Of a stretch of DNA of 64,000 nucleotides, positions 1 through 8,591 are shown piece by piece. The first letter of the stretch is position 1. The number at the start of each line of letters is the position of its first letter. This DNA is from Actinobacteria bacterium HGW-Actinobacteria-2. Lineage in GTDB: Bacteria; Actinomycetota; Actinomycetes; Propionibacteriales; Propionibacteriaceae. A model generated the notes under the pieces. It searched no databases. It had not been told where the DNA came from and worked only from the letters and a program-made list of their open reading frames with translations. Made by a program: the position numbers and the translations under genes. Where the stretch lies: positions 186,964 through 250,963 of the forward strand of contig PHEY01000001.1 of NCBI GenBank assembly GCA_002841335.1, given 5' to 3'.

Positions 1-399
1 TTTCGTCACGACGGGGTGGTATACCACCTAGCGGGGAACCCCTTGTGGGCTGGCCTCCTTATGGGCCAAGTAGGCAGTGTGGTGGAAACCCAGAGCGTGA
101 CCCTTCATGACTCTGCCTTCCTAATCCCACATGTTCTCCTAGGGGGCAACATCGAGGATTCGAAAGGACATCCCCTTGATTACCTTTCGCTTTACGAGTC
201 AAGCTGCGCTGTGTTTGATGCGCGACACGCGCCGGTCCCGCCGTACGTGGCCTACTCGGGTGGCGTGAATCCGCTTGCCGATCTCGGCGATCTGCCGGTG
301 TCAACTTCGCCGACGGCGCCATCTGTCGACGTAGATCCGCCGCTGCCTGCCAATCGAGCTCAACGGTCGGTGGAGCTCCCTGACGACGTACTCGAATGA
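1..399 (+). CDS. C-terminal part of an unrecognised protein, cut by the window edge
   Basis: The reading frame is open from base 1 to a TGA at 397-399, with no in-frame stop upstream, so this is probably the last ~132 residues of a longer protein. A GTG at 16 is the first possible internal start, but I see no good ribosome binding site for it. The visible part is a mixed hydrophobic and polar domain followed by a Pro/Ser/Asp-rich, probably disordered tail. I recognise no family. Codon use is less GC3-biased than in the housekeeping genes further right, as in the neighbouring helicase, which suggests acquired DNA. It converges on the helicase gene. Confidence 0.45.
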   Translation, partial: FRHDGVVYHLAGNPLWAGLLMGQVGSVVETQSVTLHDSAFLIPHVLLGGNIEDSKGHPLDYLSLYESSCAVFDARHAPVPPYVAYSGGVNPLADLGDLPVSTSPTAPSVDVDPPLPANRAQRSVELPDDVLE

Positions 400-626
400 T
401 GTCCCGCTGACCTCACGCGGTGTGTGGCGCCGCCGACGGCACCAGCTCACCAGACCGGACGAACCGGTGCCGCCTCGCGATGAGGCCCGGCAAGGGTCGG
501 CGCAGAGCATCATTGCCGCGTTCTTTGGCCCCGAGTGCCGAGTCGATCTTGCGTGCGTGGGGTCGCGCAGCTCTACGAGTCGTTGTTCGCGCTTGTTGAC
601 TTCTTCGGTCGGCAGTGGGCTCTCCC
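400..626. other. Intergenic gap between two convergent accessory genes
   Basis: These 227 bases separate the truncated left-edge gene from the 3' end of the helicase. Short overlapping reading frames exist on both strands, but none has a convincing ribosome binding site or a recognisable product. I see no clear terminator hairpin. Confidence 0.4.
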
Positions 627-3600
627 CTATGCACTGGCTACCAGTTCAAGCCCCACACCGTGTCCAACGCAGGCGTCGTGAGCAATAGTCAACAGCTCCC
701 GGACTTGTTGGCTTGCGAGATCGGGGGCTTCCCTCACAAGATGCTTTTGCAGAGCATCAAGGCTGAGGCCCGGTTGGACCATCACCACCTTCCCGAGGAT
801 TGGCCGATTGGAATCGGCGATGCTTAACGAGGCATGCTCCGGAACTAGGCCAAGCGCGACCTGCAGCAGGCGCAGGCTTGAGCCGGAGACAAGGTTCAGC
901 GCAGGTCCCTCGGCTCCACTTAGGCGGCGTCCGAGTCGGTGCCAGAAGTCGGGGTCGTGGAAATGCCTACGAGATTTGACGGCCTGAGCCACCAGCACCT
1001 CCATGTCGGTGACCCGGATACCGGGGGCTCCGCCAGTCCCCTTGGAATGCCACAGTTCGACACGGGGCTGGTCACAGGGTCGGAGCTCAACGACGATGTG
1101 GTCGGCGATCTCACCCTGGCCGTCGTTGCATAGGACCCATCGAGCGGTACCTCTTGTCCTTTGGCGCTCGAGACGCCTCTCAACCGTGGTGTGAATGGCC
1201 TCGCCGCCTGTGGCATGGGTCGGCGTCTCATGCGTAGTGTCCACACCAGTCCAACTCCATGGCGAACGTAGGAAGACTGGGAGGTCCGCGCGGGCAGCGA
1301 TCGGCTTGTGGAGCAGTGCTCCAGTGACGGTCTCCCCTGCAAGGAAGTGAATCGTGGGCGGGAAGTCCTCGAGTGTGACGCTCAGTGCCTCCTTGCCAGA
1401 GTAGCCATGTTGCGAACACAACTCCGTTCCTACCGAGACGAACGAACCGTCGACTCGCTGTGCTCCCGTCCAAACAACCTCGCCAGTCGCCTCAACGATG
1501 AGATCCAGGGGGATTTCGCGACCGTCATCTGACGGCTCTGACACTTGTATGTCTAGGTCGCCTAGCGCGGCTCCGCTTGGGAGCGTTCGGCCCGAGTTGA
1601 GCCAACCCTCATGAAGGGTTGCAATTAGCGGGCTCCTTGGGAACTCCTCGAGCCGAACCCCACGTGCAATCGCTGGCAGGAGCGGACCGGAGGCCGATGT
1701 GGCGGGCGCCCAGTAGGCGTCCGCGAGGTCCGTGCAGAAGGTGGCGAATTCCCGGAGTGGCAGGTAGCGCGATTGCCAAAGCTTCCCTTTTTCTGTGGCC
1801 AACCCTGCGGTGGCGGTTGTGCCGTCGGTGTTGCGGACCTGGGCCATGACGTGCCCGAGAGCCCGGTTGTCCGTGTCGGAGGCTCTCAGACCGTTCTCCA
1901 CGCGACTTCCACCGAAGGTGGCGTATGAGGGCGTTCCGACGACACCGGGGAACACGTTTCGAACTCCAACTGACGAAACGCCCACTCGCTCGTAAGCGTC
2001 GAAGGAAGCTTGGAGCCTCTCAGCTTCCGCGAGCTTGACTTCCGATCGGCCAACCAGGCAGTCACGGATGATGCGTCCGAGTCTGGTGTCATCGCTGTTC
2101 ACTATGAGGAGTCCTTCGGGGGAGTCTGCCCTCGGTCGCCATGCCACTACATGTAGCCCGTAGGTTGGTGAGTCCAGCGACAGGTCGTCTCGATACCAGG
2201 AGGGTTTCTGCACGTTGCAGGTGACGACGATCACAAGTCCGTCTTCGCGGTGGACACCCGAGTAGAGGACGTACTCATTGCCCCACAGCAGCTCGTTTGG
2301 CCGAAGCGCGGGTGGCAGCTCCCCTTTGGCCAGGATGTCGATGAAGGCGCTGCTTGGCCGACACTCATGTACAACGGCCCGACCAACTGGATGAACACAG
2401 TCAATCTTCAGCTTCGAGGAGTCGCCAAAGCCGCGGGCGAACTCGGCGTTCGCGCGGTCGGCGTCGACGTAGTCGTCAATCAGGCTGGGGAGAAGCTCCA
2501 CCCAGTCTGCGTCCTCTTGGTAGAGGTCCCGCACTGCATCCTGGATCGCGGGGTAGACGTCTTGGTCGCCGACGGCAATAAGGAGACCGCTGGCGGCGAC
2601 CGAGTCCGAGGCTCGCGCTAGCCGACCGAGCAGTTGGATAGTGGGAGCCGTGGACTTGTGCTTGTCGTGATAGGCGAGCAGCCTCACGTTCGGAAAGTTG
2701 ATGCCCTCTCCCAACATGTCGACTGCCACTGCGCATCGAACCAAGCCGCTGCGCCAGTCTTTGAGCGCCTTTCGCCGCTCTCCAGACGGAAGTCGAGAGT
2801 GAACAGCTACGCACTTCACACCGACCGACCGGTAGAGCTCTGCGATCTCTTCGGAGCGTTGGATGCCCGAGACGCGAACGATTGCGGAAGCGTTTTCGTA
2901 CGCCGGGTCAGCGAGAGCATCTCTCAGCGCGCTAGCGATCAGGCGATCCTGCGCCAGTCGGTCCAAAGGAGTCGATACGGGGAGGATCCGTGGCTGAACT
3001 GGGACGTAATATCCCTCATGAATGGCTCGACGAAGAGGGAAATGGAAGACATGCTTGCCAGGCAATGACTTCCCGTCGCGACGTCTTGGCGTCGCTGTCA
3101 ACAGCACCACCTTGGTGTGTGGAAAGTAGTCAAGCACTTCCCGCCAGGTGGCGGCGGGCGCATGGTGAGCCTCATCAACGATGATCAGGTCAAAATAGTC
3201 AGGAGCTGGGAGATAGGTACCATCTGGTCCGACAAGCGAGTGTGGCAGCGCCACGAACACCTCGGACTCTGCCGCGGCCTCCCAAGCCGTGCCGCGTCCG
3301 GTGATCTCGTGAACGCAGGGCTCGCCATCGCGGGCACCAATTGCTCCGGCGGCGAGGAGATCTGCCTCGGTACGGAACTCTCGCGCGATTTGCTCCCGAA
3401 GTGGTTGGCTCGGCACCAAGACCAGCGTGCGGGCTGCCTCAGCAAGGTAGGGCAACCCGAGAGCTACCGCAGTCTTTCCTGATCCAGTCGGCATTGAGAC
3501 GAGGGCTGGCTCATCAGGCTCAACACTCCAATGCGCAACCACGGCACCCAGCGCTCCGCGCTGTGGCGCACGCCAACCCGATGCTAATGGGTCGAGCCGC

Positions 3601-3644
3601 TGACGCCCGTGCGCGTAGTGCGCACCGATAAGGCCACCTGGCAT
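627..3644 (-). CDS. SF2 DEAD/DEAH-box helicase with large uncharacterised C-terminal region
   Basis: This 1005-residue protein has an N-terminal superfamily 2 motor. Visible motifs are a Q-like motif (W24-Q28), Walker A MPTGSGKT (51-58), DEAH (157-160), motif III TAT (183-185), motif V around 308-318 (GEGINFP) and motif VI QLLGRLAR (337-344). ATP-driven translocation or unwinding of nucleic acid is therefore well supported. The remaining ~600 residues are not a known helicase extension that I can name. Near residues 844-892 there is an IADHIVVEL...LWHSKG block followed by AQAVKS, which looks like a small nuclease-type core (Asp848, Lys868); this is inference only. The protein resembles stand-alone helicase-nuclease defence proteins more than DNA-repair helicases. 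It is single-gene, divergent from a P-loop kinase-like gene and close to tRNA-Pro. The ATG at 3644 is the first start and gives an intact motor. Confidence 0.85.
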   Translation of the reverse strand: MPGGLIGAHYAHGRQRLDPLASGWRAPQRGALGAVVAHWSVEPDEPALVSMPTGSGKTAVALGLPYLAEAARTLVLVPSQPLREQIAREFRTEADLLAAGAIGARDGEPCVHEITGRGTAWEAAAESEVFVALPHSLVGPDGTYLPAPDYFDLIIVDEAHHAPAATWREVLDYFPHTKVVLLTATPRRRDGKSLPGKHVFHFPLRRAIHEGYYVPVQPRILPVSTPLDRLAQDRLIASALRDALADPAYENASAIVRVSGIQRSEEIAELYRSVGVKCVAVHSRLPSGERRKALKDWRSGLVRCAVAVDMLGEGINFPNVRLLAYHDKHKSTAPTIQLLGRLARASDSVAASGLLIAVGDQDVYPAIQDAVRDLYQEDADWVELLPSLIDDYVDADRANAEFARGFGDSSKLKIDCVHPVGRAVVHECRPSSAFIDILAKGELPPALRPNELLWGNEYVLYSGVHREDGLVIVVTCNVQKPSWYRDDLSLDSPTYGLHVVAWRPRADSPEGLLIVNSDDTRLGRIIRDCLVGRSEVKLAEAERLQASFDAYERVGVSSVGVRNVFPGVVGTPSYATFGGSRVENGLRASDTDNRALGHVMAQVRNTDGTTATAGLATEKGKLWQSRYLPLREFATFCTDLADAYWAPATSASGPLLPAIARGVRLEEFPRSPLIATLHEGWLNSGRTLPSGAALGDLDIQVSEPSDDGREIPLDLIVEATGEVVWTGAQRVDGSFVSVGTELCSQHGYSGKEALSVTLEDFPPTIHFLAGETVTGALLHKPIAARADLPVFLRSPWSWTGVDTTHETPTHATGGEAIHTTVERRLERQRTRGTARWVLCNDGQGEIADHIVVELRPCDQPRVELWHSKGTGGAPGIRVTDMEVLVAQAVKSRRHFHDPDFWHRLGRRLSGAEGPALNLVSGSSLRLLQVALGLVPEHASLSIADSNRPILGKVVMVQPGLSLDALQKHLVREAPDLASQQVRELLTIAHDACVGHGVGLELVASA

Positions 3645-3837
3645 GGGTGCGAGGCTACATTACATACGGCGACTAATGCTCTTGATTCCCGTGAACAATT
3701 CATCGGGCACGGGTTGGACTTGCGGCGCCATCTCTGCGCGGCGCAACTATCGGATCTGGCCCTTCCTAACGCGGTTTGTCCTATGAGCCCCAGAGGTCCA
3801 CCACCGGCGTGCCAGATTCGACTTGTAGGGTGATCGC
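3645..3837. promoter_or_regulatory. Divergent promoter region between helicase and kinase-like gene
   Basis: This 193-bp gap separates two divergent genes, so it should hold both promoters. On the plus strand TAGGGT at 3826-3831 lies 6 nt before the ATG at 3838, a leaderless arrangement. On the minus strand TAATGT lies 12 nt before the helicase ATG. No -35 element stands out. The stretch near 3655-3700 is AT-richer than its surroundings. Confidence 0.45.
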
Positions 3838-4383
3838 ATGCTCATTGTGATTTCGGGTACCCATGCCAGCGGCAAGAGCACTCTGATCGCCGACTTCGTG
3901 GCGCTGCATCCGGAGTTTGAAGTGCTCGGGGATCCGTTCGACGCGCTCGAGGATGCGGACGTGGAGCCGGGGACTGATTCGTTCTCGGCCCAGCTGCAGC
4001 TCTCGGCGGCTCGGCTCATGGGGCTGGACCGGGGTGCCCCACGCATCGCTGAGCGTGGGCCTGTGGACTTCCTTGCCTATCTCGACGCACTCGTCACGCT
4101 GCGTCGGCCGGGCGGTTCGTCCACCTTGTTCCGCAACGGCCTCGAAACGACGGCGGCGGCGATGGCACGGGTGGACCTGCTGGTGCTGCTGCCGCTGGCT
4201 GAAGATGACGACATCGAAGTGCCTGTCGATGAGGACCCGGAGCTGCGGTCTGCCATGAACGATTCGCTGCTCGAACTCGCCGACGATCCTGACCTGATCG
4301 GTAGTGCCACAGTCGTCGAGATCACTGGGTCACCGAGCCAGAGGCTGGCCCAACTTGAGGACGCGATCGAGGGCCTTCGCTGA
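3838..4383 (+). CDS. P-loop NTPase, small-molecule-kinase-like
   Basis: The 181-residue product begins with a beta strand and a Walker A loop, GTHASGKST (residues 7-15), typical of AAA_28/NadR-like and adenylate-kinase-like P-loop proteins. A second conserved-looking block, RIAERGPVDFLAYLDAL (about 68-84), has the shape of a lid or substrate-binding helix, and VDLLVLLPL is a core strand. It probably phosphorylates a small molecule or acts as an NTP-dependent switch; the substrate is unknown. The start is ATG 3838, directly after a -10 box (leaderless). It is the last gene before the tRNA and diverges from the helicase, so a joint role in an accessory module is possible but unproven. Confidence 0.65.
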   Translation: MLIVISGTHASGKSTLIADFVALHPEFEVLGDPFDALEDADVEPGTDSFSAQLQLSAARLMGLDRGAPRIAERGPVDFLAYLDALVTLRRPGGSSTLFRNGLETTAAAMARVDLLVLLPLAEDDDIEVPVDEDPELRSAMNDSLLELADDPDLIGSATVVEITGSPSQRLAQLEDAIEGLR

Positions 4384-4428
4384 GTCTGCGGGAACCACAT
4401 GGATTCCGTCTGACGAGTGATGAGAGGC

Positions 4429-4447
4429 GTGCCCGAGGTTCGGGCAC
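4429..4447. terminator. Short perfect hairpin downstream of kinase-like gene
   Basis: GTGCCCGA and TCGGGCAC form an 8-bp perfect stem around a 3-base GGT loop, 45 bases after the stop of the kinase-like gene. There is no T tract. A wider imperfect pair (TGAGAGGC at 4421-4428 and GCCTCTCA at 4510-4517) encloses it. It could stop transcription from the plus-strand gene or from the tRNA on the minus strand. Confidence 0.4.
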
Positions 4448-4534
4448 GGAGAACGTTCAGGATCTCGTTCCACAGGTGTTCGACGCAGATCGTCCGAGAC
4501 GACCGAAATGCCTCTCACAAGGCGATTTCAACGG

Positions 4535-4608
<74 letters not shown>

Positions 4609-4703
4609 TTCTTCAGTTGTGGGGGCGTCGGCCCCGGCGGGTTACTTTACACGGCTGGAGGCGCCGCGCCGAACCGACACCAGGAGCTGCGCGGACGATG
4701 CCC

Positions 4704-4709
4704 TAGATT
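4704..4709 (+). promoter_or_regulatory. Predicted -10 box, leaderless start
   Basis: TAGATT fits the actinobacterial TANNNT -10 consensus and ends 6 nt before the ATG at 4716, so transcription would begin at or next to the start codon. No ribosome binding site is present in the gap. Confidence 0.5.
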
Positions 4710-4715
4710 GCTGTC

Positions 4716-5828
4716 ATGCTCCAACCCACGCCGTTGCTGCGGCTTAGCCCGCTCGACCTCTCCGACCTGTTCTCCGGCTCCGCCGCCGTTCTCAAGGCGC
4801 GGTTCGGCACCTTCGCGCTGATCACCCTGGTTCCCGTCGTGGTGCTGATGGGCGCCGGTACGGCGATGTTGGTCTCGATGGCGGCGCTGGTCCCCGATTT
4901 GATGAACCTCCGAAGCGGCGGTCAGCTCTCCCCCGTGCCCCTGGCCGGGTTGGTGATCTCCGCGGTGGTTGGGGTTCTTGTCCAGCCCCTGCTCTCGTTG
5001 AAGGCGAACGCGATGATGACGCTGGGCACCTACGAGACCGCGCAGGGGCGGGTGCCCACCTTCGGCAGCCTGTGGCGAGGGACCAAGGGTTTTGTGCTGC
5101 GGATACTCCCGTTGCTGCTCATCTTCCTACTGATCATCGTGGTGCTCTACCTGCTGATGGCGGTGGCCGTAGTCGGGGTCGCCTCGGCAGCAGCCCTCGG
5201 TGACAGCAGTGAAGCTGCAAGCGGATTGGTGGTCCTCGTCATCCTCGTCGTCATGCTGGTGGCTCTTCCCGTGGCCATCTTCTTCAGCGTGAAGCTGATC
5301 TATCTGGTCCCCGTCCTCGCGATCGAGAAGCCGTCGAGCTTCGCCAGCCTTAAGCGAGCCTGGACGCTGACCACCGGCGCGTTCTGGCGCACCCTTGGCT
5401 ACTACCTGGTGGCCGCAGTCGCCGTTCAGGGGTTGGCGATGATCGTCAGCAGCCTCGTGCAGGTCGGCATGGGCCCCGCGCTGTCCAACAGCTCGCGTCC
5501 GACCGACCTGGCCGAGCTTCAGGCGATGCTCACGGTTTTGATTCCCGCCTATGTGATCTCCATGGCGGCCCAGTCGCTGGTGCAGATCATGGCCACGCCG
5601 TTCCAGAACGCCTACCTGGCGATCATGTACCTCGACCAGCGTCGTCGCATCGAGGAGCCGAGCGTTCCGACCACCGGCTACGGCTGGACGCCCCCGCCGA
5701 CGCCCACCGCCGGGTGGCAGCAAGGTCCCACCCCACCCGGTTGGACCGCACCTCCTCCCCCGCCGCCGCCGTCGTGGAACCCACCGGCCCCTCCGCCGCC
5801 GGACAACGGAGGCCCCGGCCCGTCCTAG
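4716..5828 (+). CDS. Multi-pass membrane protein with proline-rich tail
   Basis: The 370-residue protein has about six hydrophobic segments (for example residues ~30-55, ~75-95, ~125-155, ~165-190, ~225-245 and ~270-295). It ends in a Pro/Trp/Gly-rich tail from about residue 315 that is probably cytoplasmic and disordered. The pattern resembles the membrane domain found in front of glycerophosphodiester phosphodiesterases (GPDPase_memb-type proteins), but there is no catalytic domain. An envelope role without a defined reaction is the safest call. It is monocistronic: the tRNA lies upstream on the other strand, and the next gene has its own promoter candidate. Confidence 0.75.
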   Translation: MLQPTPLLRLSPLDLSDLFSGSAAVLKARFGTFALITLVPVVVLMGAGTAMLVSMAALVPDLMNLRSGGQLSPVPLAGLVISAVVGVLVQPLLSLKANAMMTLGTYETAQGRVPTFGSLWRGTKGFVLRILPLLLIFLLIIVVLYLLMAVAVVGVASAAALGDSSEAASGLVVLVILVVMLVALPVAIFFSVKLIYLVPVLAIEKPSSFASLKRAWTLTTGAFWRTLGYYLVAAVAVQGLAMIVSSLVQVGMGPALSNSSRPTDLAELQAMLTVLIPAYVISMAAQSLVQIMATPFQNAYLAIMYLDQRRRIEEPSVPTTGYGWTPPPTPTAGWQQGPTPPGWTAPPPPPPPSWNPPAPPPPDNGGPGPS

Positions 5829-5869
5829 GGCTCTGTGTCCGACCTGCCGGGTGGGCGCGGAACGACCTC

Positions 5870-5892
5870 AGGGACGTCCCGTGCTCGTCCCT
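5870..5892. terminator. Hairpin after the membrane-protein gene
   Basis: AGGGACG and CGTCCCT pair as a 7-bp stem around a 9-base loop, 42 bases after the stop of the membrane-protein gene. No T tract follows, so it is only a plausible terminator. Confidence 0.35.
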
Positions 5893-5934
5893 GGCCGCTC
5901 CCCCAACCCGGTGTTCGACGCGGACGCATCGTCT

Positions 5935-5940
5935 TAGGCT
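5935..5940 (+). promoter_or_regulatory. Predicted -10 box for the CoA-binding protein gene
   Basis: TAGGCT matches TANNNT, and TTCGAC at 5913-5918 lies 16 nt upstream as a possible -35. The downstream gene starts at 6002 with a ribosome binding site, giving a leader of roughly 55 nt. Confidence 0.4.
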
Positions 5941-6001
5941 GCTGAGTGACGCGGCGGCACACCGCGTTCCCGCCTCCACGCGGCAACCAGAGGAGCTCTT
6001 G

Positions 6002-6475
6002 ATGAAGATCGCCCAAGCAGCAGAGGAATTTCTCGCCCACCGCCGGATCGCCGTCACCGGCGTGTCTCGTGACGCTGGCAGCCACGGCAGCAACACTGTC
6101 TTCGACCGGCTCGTCGAACGCGGCTACGAAGTGTTCGCGATCAACCCGAACACCGAAACCATCGGCGAGCACAAGGCCTATCCCGATCTGGCTTCGGTGC
6201 CCGGCGGGGTGGAGGCGGTGGTGATCGGCACCAGCCCGATCCATGCAATGGCCACCATGCAGCAAGCCGTCGAGTTGGGCATCACGAGCGTGTGGATGCA
6301 CCGCTCGGTGGACGCCGGCAGTGTGGACGCCGCCGCCACCGCCTACGGTCGCGAACACGGCGTCACTGTCATCGATGGCGGCTGCCCGCTGATGTTCGGC
6401 CGGGCTGCCGACGGCGGTCACAAGTTCATGTGCGCCATCTTGAAGCTGACCGGCGCGGTGCCGCGAACGGTCTAG
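6002..6475 (+). CDS. CoA-binding domain protein (YccU-like)
   Basis: This 157-residue protein is a single Rossmann-type CoA_binding_2 domain: an N-terminal strand and turn ([13 protein letters not shown]), [16 protein letters not shown] near residues 55-70, and DGGCPLMF near the end. Family members bind CoA or acyl-CoA; no enzymatic activity is established for the stand-alone form. The ATG at 6002 was chosen because AGGAG sits 8 nt upstream. The frame stays open further left, but that part does not resemble the family. The stop codon shares a CTAG with the stop of der on the opposite strand. Confidence 0.88.
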   Translation: MKIAQAAEEFLAHRRIAVTGVSRDAGSHGSNTVFDRLVERGYEVFAINPNTETIGEHKAYPDLASVPGGVEAVVIGTSPIHAMATMQQAVELGITSVWMHRSVDAGSVDAAATAYGREHGVTVIDGGCPLMFGRAADGGHKFMCAILKLTGAVPRTV

Positions 6476-7818
6476 GTGCGGTCCTTGCGCTTCTCGCGCG
6501 CCCGCACCTCGACGTGAACCGGCGAGCCGCGGAAACCGAAGTCTTCGCGCAGCCGGCGCTCGACGAAACGGACGTACTGCGGGTCGAACTGGCCTGAGGT
6601 GAACAGCGCGAAGGTCGGCGGACAGTTGTGCGCCTGGGTACCGAACAGGATCCGGGGTTGCTTGCCGCCACGCACCGGGTGCGGATGGGCGGCCGCCAGG
6701 CGTCCCAGGAAGGCGTTGAGCTTGCCGGTCGACACCCGGGTCTCCCAGCCCTCCAGGGCCTCCTCGATCGCCTTCGACAGCCGATCGACGCCGCGTCCGG
6801 TCAGCGCGGAGATGTTCACACTCGGTGCCCACGCAAACGCGCGGATGTCCTGCTCGATTTCGCGATTGAGGTAGTGGCGACGCTCTTCGTCGGTGAGATC
6901 CCACTTGTTGTAAGCGATCACCATCGCCTTGCCCGCGTCCTCGACCATGCTCAGAATGCGCAGGTCCTGGTCGGAGATGGTCTCTGAGGAATCCAGCACC
7001 ACCACGCACACCTCGGCGCGCTCGATTGCGCCCTGGGTGCGCAGCGAGGCGTAGTACTCGTGCCCGCTGGCCTCCTTCACCCGGCGGCGCAGGCCGGCGG
7101 TGTCGATGAAGCGATAGACGATGCCACCCACCGACACCAGTTCGTCGACCGGGTCGACAGTGGTGCCGGCGACATTGTCGACCACGGCGCGGTTGGCGCC
7201 GGAGACCTTGTTCAGCAGCGACGACTTGCCCACGTTCGGACGACCGACGATGGCGACCCGACGGGGTCCGCCGGGGGCGTCCGGTTCGGCTTGGGTGCGC
7301 TCGGGCAGCGCCTTCAACAGGGCGTCCAGCAGGTCACCGGTGCCGCGTCCGTGCATGGCCGAAACCGGGTGGGGCTCCCCCAGTCCGAGGTTCCACATGG
7401 CGGCCGCGTCGGCTTCGGCGCGCTGGTCGTCGACCTTGTTCGCGGCCAGGACGACCGGCTTGCGGCTGCGCCGCAGCACCTGGACGACCGCCTGGTCGAC
7501 ATCTTGGGTGCCCACGGTGGCGTCCACCACGAACAGCACCACATCGGCGGCGGCGATAGCCAGTTCGGCCTGCTCGGCGATCTGGGCGGCCATGCCCTTC
7601 GCGTCCGGGGCCCAACCGCCGGTATCGACGATGACGAAGTCGCGTCCGGCCCACTCGGCGTCGTAGCTGACCCGGTCACGGGTCACCCCCGGCAAGTCCT
7701 GGACGACGGCCTCGCGGCGGCCGATGATCCGGTTGACCAGCATCGACTTGCCGACGTTGGGGCGCCCAACGACCGCCACCACCGGTTTGGTGGTGGAATC
7801 GGTCTCCAGCTCAGACAT
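6472..7818 (-). CDS. der: Ribosome-assembly GTPase Der (EngA)
   Basis: Der is a tandem GTPase needed for 50S subunit maturation. The 448-residue product has two G domains, each with GRPNVGKS (about 19-26 and 190-197), DTGGW and DTAG switch II motifs, and NKVD/NKWD specificity motifs, followed by the KH-like C-terminal domain. The first Walker region reads KSML where many homologues have KSTL. The ATG at 7818 is preferred over an upstream TTG at 7836 because GAGGAG lies just before it. It follows cmk and tyrA in the common actinobacterial order. Confidence 0.97.
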   Translation of the reverse strand: MSELETDSTTKPVVAVVGRPNVGKSMLVNRIIGRREAVVQDLPGVTRDRVSYDAEWAGRDFVIVDTGGWAPDAKGMAAQIAEQAELAIAAADVVLFVVDATVGTQDVDQAVVQVLRRSRKPVVLAANKVDDQRAEADAAAMWNLGLGEPHPVSAMHGRGTGDLLDALLKALPERTQAEPDAPGGPRRVAIVGRPNVGKSSLLNKVSGANRAVVDNVAGTTVDPVDELVSVGGIVYRFIDTAGLRRRVKEASGHEYYASLRTQGAIERAEVCVVVLDSSETISDQDLRILSMVEDAGKAMVIAYNKWDLTDEERRHYLNREIEQDIRAFAWAPSVNISALTGRGVDRLSKAIEEALEGWETRVSTGKLNAFLGRLAAAHPHPVRGGKQPRILFGTQAHNCPPTFALFTSGQFDPQYVRFVERRLREDFGFRGSPVHVEVRAREKRKDRT

Positions 7819-7876
7819 GGCGCTCCTCACGTGCAATAGCGACCTACCAGGTTACCGCACCCGGCAGTCGCGCCGT

Positions 7877-8545
7877 TCAGCCTCGGGTCGAGGCCACCAG
7901 ATCGAGCACGGCCTGGATGGTCTCCTCCAGGCTCAGGTAGGTGCAGTCGAGGTGGGTGACGCCGTCGGCGGCGGTGGTGAAGTTCACCAGCTTGGAGTCG
8001 TCGCGATCCCGACGAAGCACCTGATCGGCCAACGCGGCGGCATCCACGTCCCCGCCCAGATCGCGCTGGCGGCGGGCCATCCGAATCTCCGGATCAGCGG
8101 TCAGCAACAGGCGCACATCGGCGTCCGGGGCGACCACGGTGGTGATGTCGCGGCCCTCGGCGATGATGCCCCGGGGCGCGGCTTCGATGATCGCCCGCTG
8201 CCGGGCCACCAGATCAGCCCGGCACTCCGGGACGGTCGAAACCGCGCTCACCTTGGTGGAGATCTCCTGGCTGCGAATCCGCTCAGTTACGTCGATGCCG
8301 TTGACCACCACCTGCTCCACATCGGGATCGGTGCTGATCTCCAGCTTGGCGCCCAACGTGGCCGCGATCACCCCAGCCGTATCGGACGGGTCGACGCCGG
8401 CGTCCAGGTAGGCGCAGGCGATCGCACGGTACATCGCGCCGGTGTCGAGATAGGCCAACCCGAGCGCGCGGGCGACCCCCTTCGAGGTGGTGGACTTACC
8501 CGAGCCACTGGGGCCGTCGATGGCGATGACCAGGCGGTCGTTCAT
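7877..8545 (-). CDS. cmk: Cytidylate kinase
   Basis: Cmk phosphorylates CMP and dCMP with ATP. The 222-residue product has the P-loop GPSGSGKST (about 10-18), the DTGAMYRA substrate motif (about 35-42), the RDI/VAPDADV region and the lid arginines (RMARRQRD), at the usual family length. A GAGGAG ribosome binding site lies a few bases before the ATG at 8545. It sits between tyrA (34 nt upstream) and der (58 nt downstream) and is likely cotranscribed with both. Confidence 0.97.
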   Translation of the reverse strand: MNDRLVIAIDGPSGSGKSTTSKGVARALGLAYLDTGAMYRAIACAYLDAGVDPSDTAGVIAATLGAKLEISTDPDVEQVVVNGIDVTERIRSQEISTKVSAVSTVPECRADLVARQRAIIEAAPRGIIAEGRDITTVVAPDADVRLLLTADPEIRMARRQRDLGGDVDAAALADQVLRRDRDDSKLVNFTTAADGVTHLDCTYLSLEETIQAVLDLVASTRG

Positions 8546-8563
8546 GGTTCTCCTCGTGCTGTG

Positions 8564-8591
8564 CTTACAGTGCGGCGCTTACAGTGCGGCG
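8564..8591. repeat. 14-bp tandem duplication at the 3' end of tyrA
   Basis: CTTACAGTGCGGCG occurs twice head to tail (8564-8577 and 8578-8591). Read on the minus strand, each copy contains the last codons of tyrA and its TAA stop, so the second copy, just past the real stop, is a duplicate of the gene's end in the tyrA-cmk gap. Confidence 0.9.

Noticed and set aside
400-626. Possible transposase remnant between the two accessory genes
   Set aside because: Short frames on both strands show no transposase motif and no terminal inverted repeats were found.
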